In this document: positions 1-7,034 of the stretch, piece by piece
Numbering within the stretch: the first letter of the stretch is position 1
Layout: every line of letters begins with the position of its first letter
Assembly (NCBI GenBank): GCA_002813105.2
Contig: CP017966.2
Location: 496,001 to 560,000, forward strand
DNA length: 64,000 nucleotides
Direction: 5' to 3'
Source of the DNA: Methanosarcinales archaeon Met12
Lineage (GTDB): Archaea > Halobacteriota > UBA148 > JAJOKI01
Position numbers and translations under genes: made by a program
Notes under the pieces: generated by a model
Databases searched by the model: none
What the model saw: only the letters and a program-made list of their open reading frames with translations
Told to the model about the DNA's origin: nothing

Positions 1-215
1 ATGTCCTTTATCTGCTCTTGTCCCTGTCTGGATATGCCGCTCATGAATCCAAATCCTGGCATATCTGTGATGAGTAAATCATCGAGATAGAAGTGATTGG
101 GTTTGAGGGTAACTCCTGGACGGCGGCCAACCCTGACGTTCTTGCCGATCAGTTGACGAAGAAGAGTGGATTTGCCCACATTTGAGCGTCCTACAAATAC
201 GATTTCATATCCCAT
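1..215 (-). CDS. engB: EngB-family GTP-binding protein, 3' part cut by window edge
   Basis: This is a TRAFAC-class GTPase of the EngB/YihA type, a family linked to ribosome assembly. The first 71 residues are visible and the rest lies beyond the left edge. The P-loop GRSNVGKST (residues 9-17) is followed by a switch I region with PGVT (about 37-40) and the G3 motif DMPGFG (about 54-59), all in the spacing expected for the family. The ATG at 215 lies 2 nt after the secG stop on the same strand, so the two genes are probably co-transcribed. The family call is firm. The C-terminal part, and whether it is complete, cannot be judged here. Confidence 0.85.
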   Translation of the reverse strand, partial: MGYEIVFVGRSNVGKSTLLRQLIGKNVRVGRRPGVTLKPNHFYLDDLLITDMPGFGFMSGISRQGQEQIKD

Positions 216-217
216 GG

Positions 218-391
218 TCAGGGCCATAAGCCATAATAAGCATTCAGCGCTAATGTCGTGACCGCTGCTACGATGCCTACGACCATTATCGTTTTTGGAT
301 CGATGGCAATGGCTGACTTATCTGCGTCATAATACCTCATCAAACCTGCGGATGACATAAAGCCACTTTTAGATTTTTTCTTTTTCGCCAT
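218..391 (-). CDS. secG: Protein translocase subunit SecG (Sec61-beta)
   Basis: This 57-residue tail-anchored protein is the small beta subunit of the SecYEG/Sec61 translocon. The basic N-terminus [10 protein letters not shown] leads into the archaeal Sec61-beta signature [12 protein letters not shown] (residues 11-22) and the IDPKT turn (about 30-34). A single C-terminal membrane helix follows (about 35-52). Length and motif order match archaeal homologues of 50-60 residues. The start is fixed by the lysine-rich N-terminus and the stop lies 2 nt before engB. It sits just upstream of that GTPase and divergent from the stress-protein gene at 528. Confidence 0.9.
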   Translation of the reverse strand: MAKKKKSKSGFMSSAGLMRYYDADKSAIAIDPKTIMVVGIVAAVTTLALNAYYGLWP

Positions 392-527
392 GTGACTCCT
401 CTATTCTATCTATGTTGGCGTTCCTATTTATCTTTTGTGCCATCAGATACGGGACTCGCATCGAAAACATTTTTAAGAGATGAGGAGAAGTATTTAAGTT
501 CAGCACCATTTAATGGAGTGGAAATAT

Positions 528-965
528 ATGAGTCCGTATAAAAAAATTTTGATCGCAACTGACGGGTCTCTGCAGACAGGAAAAGCAGTGAAACAAGGCA
601 TTGAGCTTGCAAAATTGTTGGATGCGAAATTGTATGTGGTCTTCGTGATTGACACTTCTGCATTCGATTTCTTTTCTGTTGACACAGCAGTGGAGAAGGC
701 GCATGATTTGCTCCGCGAAAAGGGGGAGAAGATAACAGGAGCGGTCGAAGAAATGGCTAAGGAGAATGATGTAGATGTTCGTTCGGAGGTCCTAGTTGGA
801 CAGCCTGCCATCGAAATCGTTAACTTTGCCGAGGAGGGCAACATCGACCTGATCGTGATGGGCACGCTTGGAAAAGCTGGCATCGAACGATTCTTGTTGG
901 GAAGTGTGTCAGAAAAGGTCATAAGAACGTCACCAGTTCCGGTGATGGTCGTGAGGAATAGATAA
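528..965 (+). CDS. Universal stress protein (UspA family)
   Basis: This is a 145-residue single-domain universal stress protein, an ATP-binding Rossmann-like fold usually found as a dimer in the cytoplasm. The N-terminal strand YKKILIATDGS (about 4-14) carries the nucleotide-binding Asp. The C-terminal half shows the G-x2-G-x9-G-S loop in GTLGKAGIERFLLGSVSEK (about 111-129). An ATG at 513 is in frame, but GGAG at 515-518 lies about 9 nt before the ATG at 528, so 528 is the better start. The stop overlaps the next start as TAATG, indicating translational coupling with the CBS-domain gene. The physiological signal cannot be told from sequence. Confidence 0.9.
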   Translation: MSPYKKILIATDGSLQTGKAVKQGIELAKLLDAKLYVVFVIDTSAFDFFSVDTAVEKAHDLLREKGEKITGAVEEMAKENDVDVRSEVLVGQPAIEIVNFAEEGNIDLIVMGTLGKAGIERFLLGSVSEKVIRTSPVPVMVVRNR

Positions 966-1807
966 TGTCAGTAAAAGTCGAAGACATAATGGTAAAAGAC
1001 GTTGTATGCGCAACAGTACCAGGATCAAGGGATGATGTGCTGGCGCTGATGAAGAGGGAGAACATTTCCGGCGTTCCCGTGGTCAAGGGGAAGAAACTAA
1101 TAGGGATAGTAACGCGTAAGGATATTTTCAAGCATCCGGAGGAAGAGCAGATCGCATTGTTAATGTCGAGAAACCCCATTTCGATTTCCCCTGAAGCCAG
1201 CATCGTCGATGCCGCAAAACAAATCCTCAACAACAACATACGGCGGTTGCCTGTGGTGACTGGCCACACGCTTGTCGGCATCATAACCGTTGTCGATTTA
1301 ATGGGCGCCATCGCCAATATGAACCTTACAGAACCCATTGAAGATTACGCCCAGCGTAATCTGCTTGCTATGTGGGATGAGACGCCGCTGCCCGTGGCCC
1401 TGGAGATATTGAGACTGGGTGATGTGGATGCGGCATCTGTGCTCGACGCCAAAAGAGACCTTGTTGGCATAATAAGCCATACTAATTTAATCGTCATAAG
1501 CGATATCGAGGACTCTGTTGAGATGTCAGATATGTCTGCAGGGTCTGATGATAATCCCTGGACTTGGGAAAGCATACGCGATACGATGAGTTTGTACTAT
1601 GGCGTCTCACATGTAAAATTACCAGATGTGCCGGTAAACGAGGTGATGACCAAAGAGGTTATTACCGCTTTCCATCACTCGGAGATCAGCGACTGCGCAC
1701 GAAAGATGTACCGGGCAAGAATTGAACAGATGCCCGTCATCACCGCGGACAATAAGCTGATTGGATTGCTTAGAGACGTGGACCTGCTCAGAGTATTGAT
1801 CGAATAG
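965..1807 (+). CDS. Protein of four CBS domains
   Basis: This 280-residue cytoplasmic protein consists of CBS domains, which bind adenosyl ligands such as AMP, ATP or SAM and act as energy or metabolite sensors. Two clear CBS repeats occupy about residues 8-55 and 70-118, a weaker one about 130-180, and a fourth about 225-278. Typical elements are VEDIMVKDVV, GVPVVKGKKLIGIVTRKDI and RRLPVVTGHTLVGIITVVDL. No catalytic domain is attached, so it is probably a regulatory subunit or sensor. The start shares TAATG with the UspA-family gene upstream. A nucleotide-sensing pair is therefore plausible, but the partner is unknown. Confidence 0.88.
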   Translation: MSVKVEDIMVKDVVCATVPGSRDDVLALMKRENISGVPVVKGKKLIGIVTRKDIFKHPEEEQIALLMSRNPISISPEASIVDAAKQILNNNIRRLPVVTGHTLVGIITVVDLMGAIANMNLTEPIEDYAQRNLLAMWDETPLPVALEILRLGDVDAASVLDAKRDLVGIISHTNLIVISDIEDSVEMSDMSAGSDDNPWTWESIRDTMSLYYGVSHVKLPDVPVNEVMTKEVITAFHHSEISDCARKMYRARIEQMPVITADNKLIGLLRDVDLLRVLIE

Positions 1808-1824
1808 CCTCGTCGGAGGATGAG

Positions 1825-3492
1825 ATGGACAAGTACGAGCGCGTTATCGAGATGGCAAAGCGACGGGGATTTCTTTGGCAATCTTTCGAAATTTATGGTG
1901 CCACTGCCGGCTTTTGGGATTTTGGGCCGCTCGGCACCGTTCTGAAAAGACGAATTGAAAATCTCTGGCGCGAGTTCTATGTGATAAGTGAGGGGTTCTA
2001 CGAGATAGAGGGACCAACAATTGGCATAGAGGACGTGTTCATAGCCTCCGGGCATGTTGGGGGCTTCGTCGACTTGATGGTCGAGTGCAGGAAGTGTGGT
2101 GGGGCGTTTAGAGCTGACCACTTGATTGAAAAACACGATAATGGTTGTCCGGAATGCGGCGGTGTGCTCGGCGACCCTTGCGATTTTAACCTCATGTTTA
2201 AGACCACGATTGGGACCGATTCCAAGCGAATCGGATATCTTAGGCCAGAGACGGCCCAGAACATCTTTACTGCTTTTGGGCGGTTGGTATGGTTTTATAG
2301 AAATAGGCTGCCGTTTGGCGTGGCACAGATTGGAAAGGTGTATCGAAACGAGATTTCGCCAAGACAGGGCGTGATTCGGCTTAGGGAGTTTACTCAGGCC
2401 GAGGCGGAGATATTCGTGCATCCCAAGGAGAAGCGGCATCCACGATTTGAGAGCGTTGCAGATACCGTGGTGCGATTATATCCTAAGGAGGAGCAGGATG
2501 GGGGGAGTGCGGTCGATATCACTGTGGGAGAGGCGGTCGAAAAGGGTATCATAGCACACCAGTTTTTAGGATACCATATCGCATTGGTCCAGTCTTTTTT
2601 AACGGATGTTGGCATCCCTTTGGAGAAACTCAGATTCCGACAACATCGGGTGGATGAAATAGCACATTATGCAATCGATTGTTGGGATGCCGAGACGCTA
2701 ACAGATCGATTTGAGTGGATAGAGATTGTGGGAATCGCAGATAGAACGGATTATGACCTTAAGTCCCACTCCAAACATGCCCATGCCGACATGAGGGTTT
2801 TTGTCCCATATGACTGTCCGAAGACCGTTGAACGGCTTGTCATCAAACCAAATATGGGCGTACTTGGGCCCAAATTCAAGGATATGGCAGCAAAAGTTGC
2901 AGATGAATTAAAGGCGTTGAGCATTGACCAGCTAAGGGGAGAGGAAATCACCATACAGGTAGACAGCGAGATAGTTCGCATTGACCCAAAGTGGATTGAA
3001 TATGAGCACGTCACAGAGGAGGCACAGGGAGAGTATGTCGTGCCGCATATCATCGAGCCTTCATACGGCATCGATCGAATCGTTTACGCGCTACTGGAAC
3101 ATTCGTTTGATGAGGAGTGCGTAGAAGGTGAGGCGCGGGTCGTGCTTCGGTTTCCACCAAACGTCGCACCAATACAAGTTGCAGTTTTCCCGCTGGTCTC
3201 AAAGGATGGCCTGATTGTGTGTGCGAGGGGGGTCGAATCCCTATTAAGGCAAAATAAATTGCTGGTAGATTATGATGAGTCCGGTACGATTGGACGTCGA
3301 TACAGGCGACATGATGAGATAGGAACGCCGCTGGCTGTGACCATCGACCACCAAACGTTGGAAGATAATACGGTCACGATTCGGGACAGGGATTCGATGA
3401 AGCAGGTTCGGGTGAGAACGGATGAGGTGGTGGAAATCGTCTGTGGGTTGTTGTCTGGAGATGATTATATAGGACTATATAGTACTATGTAG
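1825..3492 (+). CDS. glyS: Glycyl-tRNA synthetase, archaeal/eukaryotic alpha2 type
   Basis: This class II aminoacyl-tRNA synthetase attaches glycine to tRNA-Gly. At 555 residues it has the length of the homodimeric archaeal form. An insertion zinc finger has Cys at about 88, 91, 108 and 111. Motif 2 lies at about 174-190 (RNEISPRQGVIRLREFT) and motif 3 (GIDRIVYALLEHSF) at about 413-426. The C-terminal anticodon-binding domain begins near 450 with APIQVAVFPLV. The gene starts 17 nt after the CBS gene with GGAGGATGAG in front, so it may share that transcript. Its last codons overlap a TATATAG-rich element like those near pstS. Confidence 0.95.
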   Translation: MDKYERVIEMAKRRGFLWQSFEIYGATAGFWDFGPLGTVLKRRIENLWREFYVISEGFYEIEGPTIGIEDVFIASGHVGGFVDLMVECRKCGGAFRADHLIEKHDNGCPECGGVLGDPCDFNLMFKTTIGTDSKRIGYLRPETAQNIFTAFGRLVWFYRNRLPFGVAQIGKVYRNEISPRQGVIRLREFTQAEAEIFVHPKEKRHPRFESVADTVVRLYPKEEQDGGSAVDITVGEAVEKGIIAHQFLGYHIALVQSFLTDVGIPLEKLRFRQHRVDEIAHYAIDCWDAETLTDRFEWIEIVGIADRTDYDLKSHSKHAHADMRVFVPYDCPKTVERLVIKPNMGVLGPKFKDMAAKVADELKALSIDQLRGEEITIQVDSEIVRIDPKWIEYEHVTEEAQGEYVVPHIIEPSYGIDRIVYALLEHSFDEECVEGEARVVLRFPPNVAPIQVAVFPLVSKDGLIVCARGVESLLRQNKLLVDYDESGTIGRRYRRHDEIGTPLAVTIDHQTLEDNTVTIRDRDSMKQVRVRTDEVVEIVCGLLSGDDYIGLYSTM

Positions 3493-3565
3493 TATCTATA
3501 GCTAATATATATATTAATATGGCACTTGCACAACATTTATATTGTTATGCCCCAAATATCCATTG

Positions 3566-4432
3566 ATGTCACTATACCATGACGAGAGTGGTGTTGCCGT
3601 TATAGTCGGCACACTGATATTAATTCTGATTACAATAACCGCAGCATCCGGTCTTGCGCTTATAGTCTCAGAGTTACAGGGAGATGAGATGGCGCGAAAA
3701 GAGCGTATAGCCGCTGTAGAAGGTGAGAACCTTCGGGTCGTCTCAATCGACCACGTCCAACATATTGCCACACGCCCCCGATTGGGCCTGATCAATATAA
3801 CCATTCATAATCTCGATATCAGCCCCTCGCGTATAATCGGGATTGCCCTGAACGATGGGCGGGTCATAAACTTCACTGCCAAGGATGAGGCGGGCATTTT
3901 TATAACTACAGGGGGAGCTAACGAGATATTCAATTTCACAAATAGATTATCGATTCCCGGTGGAGGGGCAAGGACGGCGCATATAAATCTGACTTGCCCG
4001 AACAACTTCACAACAGGAACCAAAATCGCCAATAATGAGACTTTTGTGATTGAGGTGATGACCTCGCACATAAATATATTCAGACGGGCTTTCGCGCCGC
4101 CCGTGCCGCTTGCAGAGGTTAGATTCGAGACCGAACGCATAGTGGCTGCCAATGGCAACGTCACCCTCCGCGATTTCCTTATACTGGATGCGTCGAGGTC
4201 GTTTGACCCTGACCATGGTGACTTCATTACGGCATATAGGTGGGCGGTGTGGAATAACACTAATGAACTGATATATGATTACAACCTGACCGGGAGGATG
4301 GTAAGACCTATGAACCTTAACCTGACAACAGCCCAGAATATAAGAATAGACCTTGAAATAGATGATAACACAGGCATGACATCAAAACTCAGCCAGCGAT
4401 CCGGGAATATCACCATTCTGAATCGACCCTGA
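3566..4432 (+). CDS. Archaeal type IV pilin-like protein with an extracellular beta domain
   Basis: This 288-residue protein has a class III (type IV pilin) N-terminus. A short charged segment MSLYHDESG is followed by a hydrophobic helix VAVIVGTLILILITITAAS, as in the archaeal pilin/DUF1628 family cleaved by PibD-type peptidases. The rest is Asn- and Thr-rich, likely extracellular beta structure, and its last 100 residues resemble PKD/Ig-type domains (LDASRSFDPDHGDFITAYRW). The upstream TTG at 3542 is in frame, but the ATG at 3566 gives the usual short pre-sequence. It lies 1.4 kb from the pilin-tagged PstS and could be a co-assembled or structural pilin. That link is inference. Confidence 0.75.
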   Translation: MSLYHDESGVAVIVGTLILILITITAASGLALIVSELQGDEMARKERIAAVEGENLRVVSIDHVQHIATRPRLGLINITIHNLDISPSRIIGIALNDGRVINFTAKDEAGIFITTGGANEIFNFTNRLSIPGGGARTAHINLTCPNNFTTGTKIANNETFVIEVMTSHINIFRRAFAPPVPLAEVRFETERIVAANGNVTLRDFLILDASRSFDPDHGDFITAYRWAVWNNTNELIYDYNLTGRMVRPMNLNLTTAQNIRIDLEIDDNTGMTSKLSQRSGNITILNRP

Positions 4433-4455
4433 AAACAAATTAAAAATGGATTAAC

Positions 4456-4635
4456 ATGACATTATGCAAAGCATGTGGTGGCAGGGGGTTCGTTCTAATC
4501 GAAGAAAATAACTGCGCCAAGATAACAGAAAAGTGCGGGGCGTGCGGCGGTCATGGAGATGTCGAGGAATGCAGAATCTGCGGTTCGTTCGGTGTAGATG
4601 GCGGCATGTGCCGGAAATGTGCAGAGATTTGCTGA
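4456..4635 (+). CDS. Small cysteine-rich zinc-binding protein, DnaJ-finger-like
   Basis: This 59-residue protein carries four CxxC knuckles: CKACGGRG at 4-11, CGACGGHG at 27-34, CRIC at 39-42 and CRKC at 52-55. The first two are CxxCxGxG units like those of the DnaJ central domain. It should bind two zinc ions. No other domain is present and I do not recognise a specific family. It follows the pilin-like gene by 23 nt on the same strand. Comparable small proteins are common in methanogens, and their roles are mostly unknown. Confidence 0.7.
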   Translation: MTLCKACGGRGFVLIEENNCAKITEKCGACGGHGDVEECRICGSFGVDGGMCRKCAEIC

Positions 4636-4645
4636 GCTGATTGAG

Positions 4646-4825
4646 TCAGAATGTCTCGCATCGACTTCTATATAGGACATATACGGTCAGGAAATATGCA
4701 AAGAGAGCTGCGAAGACGAGGGGGATGGCCAGATTGAAGAGCGGGGATGGCGCATACCAGCAAGCAGCGTAGAATGTATACAGCGATAGTATCGTTGCAA
4801 CCAGCATACTGACGATGGCTTTCAT
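4646..4825 (-). CDS. Small membrane protein, two helices
   Basis: This predicted 59-residue protein has two hydrophobic segments: IVSMLVATILSLYTFYAACW (about 4-23) and LAIPLVFAALFAYFLTVYVL (about 32-51). It ends in a short basic tail. Coding support comes from the clean start, the hydrophobic pattern and the fit between neighbouring genes. I do not recognise a family. It lies downstream of the membrane-protein gene at 4900-5358 on the same strand and may belong to its transcript. Confidence 0.5.
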   Translation of the reverse strand: MKAIVSMLVATILSLYTFYAACWYAPSPLFNLAIPLVFAALFAYFLTVYVLYRSRCETF

Positions 4826-4862
4826 GATAATGACTTTATCCTATCCCCTGATAAATCTTGCG

Positions 4863-4888
4863 CATATAGACTATATAGAGATATATAG
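4863..4888. repeat. TATATAG-rich element, related copy
   Basis: CATATAGACTATATAG followed by AGATATATAG resembles the left part of the element at 6862-6900 and the one at 5574-5612. It lies just after the stop of the leftward membrane-protein gene. A looser copy (TATATAGGACTATATAG) sits at 3466-3482 in the tail of glyS, upstream of the pilin-like gene. The clustering in 3.4-6.9 kb suggests a shared regulator or dispersed repeat. Confidence 0.4.
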
Positions 4889-4899
4889 AAACAAGGCGG

Positions 4900-5358
4900 T
4901 CATGCCCGTTTGAGTATCTCATATCCAAAAACTGCAATCGTGAACATGACGGATATCAGTGAGAGTGCAAGCACCATATTCGAGTAGGATGGGGACATGA
5001 CATACCACGACATCCCGCCAAGAACGTGCACAATACTCGTCAACAGGATGACGGCAACGCCGATATAATACATTTCAGAAGCCGTAAGAAGTTTCAGTAC
5101 AATATAGCCGACGGCATAGTAAAAGAACATCGTAAATACCAGATATGGAATCACGATGTCGTGTCGGATGGCGTGTGTCAGGAGTGGGCTATGTTCGTAC
5201 TTAAGTATCATCTCGATGCTGCCGGCAAAGTAGAACGTGAGGGCATAGTCAATGGCGACTGCGGCGCAAAGAACGAGCGGGACGACCTTGTAATTGTGAT
5301 AAATTGATTGCAAGCCATGTGATATTCGCTGCATTGGATTCACCATTATATTTGACAT
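4900..5358 (-). CDS. Integral membrane protein, four helices, unknown function
   Basis: This 152-residue protein has about four membrane segments, near 24-44, 68-90, 95-117 and 126-147. It is rich in Tyr, Val and Leu and has few charges. The pattern, beginning with LVLCAAVAIDYALTFYFAGS, recalls small archaeal membrane proteins of the DUF5658 type, but I cannot assign it firmly. There is no enzymatic motif. The gene is divergent from pstS and separated from it by the repeat array and leader. Its transcript would run left through the small membrane-protein gene at 4646-4825. Confidence 0.7.
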   Translation of the reverse strand: MSNIMVNPMQRISHGLQSIYHNYKVVPLVLCAAVAIDYALTFYFAGSIEMILKYEHSPLLTHAIRHDIVIPYLVFTMFFYYAVGYIVLKLLTASEMYYIGVAVILLTSIVHVLGGMSWYVMSPSYSNMVLALSLISVMFTIAVFGYEILKRA

Positions 5359-5387
5359 GCTCTTCCCAATGGTATATGTTTGTATCC

Positions 5388-5566
5388 AAGCGGTTTATTC
5401 AAACCGCTTTATCCAAACGGTTTATCCAAACCGTTTTATCCAAACGGTTTATCCGAACCGTTTTATCCGAACGGTTTATCCGAACCGTTTTATCCAAGCG
5501 GTTTTGACCAAACCGTTTATTCAAACCGCTTATTCAAACCGTTTATTCAAACGGTTTTATCCAAAA
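5388..5566. repeat. Tandem array of 13-14 bp units with alternating inverted cores
   Basis: About 13 units of 13-14 bp follow each other, of the form AAACGGTTTATCC or AAACCGTTTTATCC with small variants (GAACCG, AAGCGG, TTC for TCC). The cores AAACGGTTT and AAACCGTTT are reverse complements, so many adjacent units can pair into short hairpins or present alternating protein sites. The two unit lengths leave all three rightward frames open, so the ORFs over it are by-products. The array lies between a leftward membrane-protein gene and the pstS promoter. Confidence 0.9.
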
Positions 5567-5582
5567 GCCACATCTATATAGG

Positions 5583-5612
5583 CTATATAGGTCTCAATAG
5601 TATATATAGGTG
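5583..5612. repeat. 30-bp perfect repeat, copy 1 (upstream of pstS)
   Basis: This 30-bp block runs from CTATATAGG through TCTCAATAG to TATATATAGGTG. It recurs without mismatch at 6871-6900, upstream of pstC. It is preceded by a further CTATATAGG at 5574-5582. Two exact copies, each placed before a phosphate-transport gene, suggest an operator for a shared transcription factor. A mobile repeat is the alternative. Confidence 0.75.
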
Positions 5613-5644
5613 CTATAGATGTATCAATATACTATTTGCACAAC

Positions 5645-5777
5645 CTATATATAGGGGCAATCCCAATCATCATTCAGAGTAGTCTAGATTTAGTAGATGC
5701 TATAAGGCTGCTCTGAATGTCAGAGTGTGCATGTCCTACACGATTCTGGACATCTTGAAGACGGTTTGCTCACTCTG
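5645..5777 (+). promoter_or_regulatory. pstS promoter candidate and structured 5' leader
   Basis: A TATA-like element CCTATATATAGG lies at 5645-5656. Downstream are two stem-loops. The first pairs 5671-5682 (CATTCAGAGTAG) with 5708-5719 (CTGCTCTGAATG), 12 bp with one G-U. The second pairs CAGAGTG at 5721-5727 with CACTCTG at 5771-5777, enclosing a smaller GTCC/GGAC stem. If transcription starts about 25 nt after the TATA element, the leader would be some 130 nt. That is long for an archaeon and could be regulatory. I do not recognise a known riboswitch. Confidence 0.45.
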
Positions 5778-5812
5778 GCTAACGGCATAAAAACACAATA
5801 GGTGAATAGAAA

Positions 5813-6751
5813 ATGAGAAACACAATAGAAAAAATAGGAGCAGGAATTAAAAACCTGTTCAATGGATTGATAGAGGACACGCAAGCTGTGTCTCCCGTCA
5901 TGGCAACGCTCGTTCTCATTGTCGTAGCGATCACAGGAGCTGCAGCAGTTGGAACAATGACAGGGGCATTCAGCGATGACGTGGGAAGACAAATAGATGC
6001 AGGCGATGCGGCGATACCAGCAGGAAGACTTATCATCGCAGGCAGCACGACAGTGCAGCCGGTGACGGAGCGGCTCGCAGAGGCATTCATGAGAGAGAAC
6101 CCAGGCGTTAGGGCAACCGTGCAGGGCGGAGGCTCCGGTGCAGGCATAACCTCAACCGCAATGGATGTCGTAGACATCGGTGGGGTATCAAGAAATGTTA
6201 CTCCCGCGGAGTTGGCGAGGCACCCGAACCTCAGAACGGTTCAGATTGGACGAAGCATAGTCGTCGTGATTGCGGGTAGCGGTATTAATCTGACGGATTT
6301 GAACAATATCACTATAGCTGACTTGAGAGATCTGTACCAGAACGGTACCATCCGCCTCAATAGTACTGTCCCTGCAGGCATAACAGCAGCTACAACATTC
6401 AGGAGAGCAGACACATCAGGTACTGAAGACTCCTTTGCTGCGATGCTCGGAATTAGGGCAGACCAAATCAATGGGACTATATCGGGCAGGACAGGCAATG
6501 CGGGCGTACTTGCAGCAGTACAAGCCACACCAATTTCCATAGGCTTCGTTGACATAGGATTCGCTGAAGGCGCTCCAATACGCACCATCACAATATCCAC
6601 AAACGCAACCCTACGGGCGGACCGCCCACTGAACCTCCTCACGAATGGTGCGCCATCCGCACTTGAGCAGGCATTCATTGATTTTGCGAGACTGCCAGGT
6701 TCGATTCAGCACTTCCGTGATGTCGGAATGAGATCAATGTTTTGCAGATAG
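5813..6751 (+). CDS. pstS: Phosphate-binding protein PstS with a type IV pilin N-terminus
   Basis: This 312-residue protein combines two parts. Residues 1-55 are a class III signal: an amphipathic lead, then EDTQAVSPVMATLVL (21-35) and a hydrophobic helix to about 53, as in archaeal pilins. Residues 71-312 are a PstS-type periplasmic-binding domain with GSTTVQPV (77-84), GGGSGAGIT and VDIGGVSR (phosphate loops) and the DTSGTEDSF segment of the second lobe. PstS proteins normally have a lipoprotein or Sec signal. Here the pilin helix would anchor the protein or allow assembly into a filament. It is followed by a terminator hairpin, then pstC, pstA and pilus-type secretion genes. The fusion is seen directly. 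Assembly is inference. Confidence 0.88.
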   Translation: MRNTIEKIGAGIKNLFNGLIEDTQAVSPVMATLVLIVVAITGAAAVGTMTGAFSDDVGRQIDAGDAAIPAGRLIIAGSTTVQPVTERLAEAFMRENPGVRATVQGGGSGAGITSTAMDVVDIGGVSRNVTPAELARHPNLRTVQIGRSIVVVIAGSGINLTDLNNITIADLRDLYQNGTIRLNSTVPAGITAATTFRRADTSGTEDSFAAMLGIRADQINGTISGRTGNAGVLAAVQATPISIGFVDIGFAEGAPIRTITISTNATLRADRPLNLLTNGAPSALEQAFIDFARLPGSIQHFRDVGMRSMFCR

Positions 6752-6789
6752 CCTAGAGACAGCCACACACAAAAACCATAAACTGAATT

Positions 6790-6833
6790 GATTTGTGCCT
6801 TCGGGCACAAATCTACCCCTTTTTTATTTTTTT
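6790..6833 (+). terminator. Hairpin plus T-tract after pstS
   Basis: A perfect 10-bp stem GATTTGTGCC / GGCACAAATC closes a TTCG tetraloop at 6790-6813 and is followed within a few bases by a T-rich run to about 6833. It lies 39 nt after the pstS stop. It probably ends or attenuates the pstS transcript, which would give more PstS than permease. Confidence 0.75.
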
Positions 6834-6870
6834 GACCTTGTTTTGATTGTCAGCCATGTGCATATATAGA

Positions 6871-6900
6871 CTATATAGGTCTCAATAGTATATATAGGTG
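6871..6900. repeat. 30-bp perfect repeat, copy 2 (upstream of pstC)
   Basis: Identical to 5583-5612 over 30 bp and again preceded by a TATATAGACTATATAGG-type stretch (from 6862). It lies about 30 nt upstream of the TATA palindrome of the pstC transcript, where an archaeal activator or repressor could act. Confidence 0.75.
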
Positions 6901-6930
6901 ATAACACATCAATTGCGTAATCTGCCATAA

Positions 6931-6944
6931 AGTTATATATAACT
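6931..6944 (+). promoter_or_regulatory. Palindromic TATA box for the pstC operon
   Basis: AGTTATATATAACT is a perfect 14-bp palindrome with a TATA-box core. It lies about 40 nt before the small ORF at 6975 and about 90 nt before pstC. A start site near 6965-6970 would give a nearly leaderless small ORF. This is assigned by position and sequence only. Confidence 0.5.
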
Positions 6945-6974
6945 AATTACCACATATCCAATGGCAGGGTATTT

Positions 6975-7034
6975 ATGAGAGATAATCTGAAGAAGATTGT
7001 GAAGGACGTGGAGAGGGGGATGATGAGGCGATGA
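6975..7034 (+). CDS. Short 19-codon leader ORF coupled to pstC
   Basis: This ATG-initiated ORF encodes MRDNLKKIVKDVERGMMRR and ends in an ATGA overlap with the pstC start. The product is very basic with no recognisable domain. Its position directly after the TATA box, the stop-start overlap, and AGGGGGATGATGAGG in front of pstC suggest translational coupling rather than a functional peptide. It could also be noncoding leader. Confidence 0.35.
   Translation: MRDNLKKIVKDVERGMMRR

Noticed and set aside
5388-5566. CRISPR array
   Set aside because: Units are 13-14 bp with no spacers and alternating orientation; no cas genes nearby.
5304-5682. Three overlapping rightward ORFs over the repeat array (repeated FIQTV, YPNRF, PNGLSEPF)
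   Set aside because: They exist because the 13-14 bp repeat has no stop in any frame. No start signal or family resemblance.
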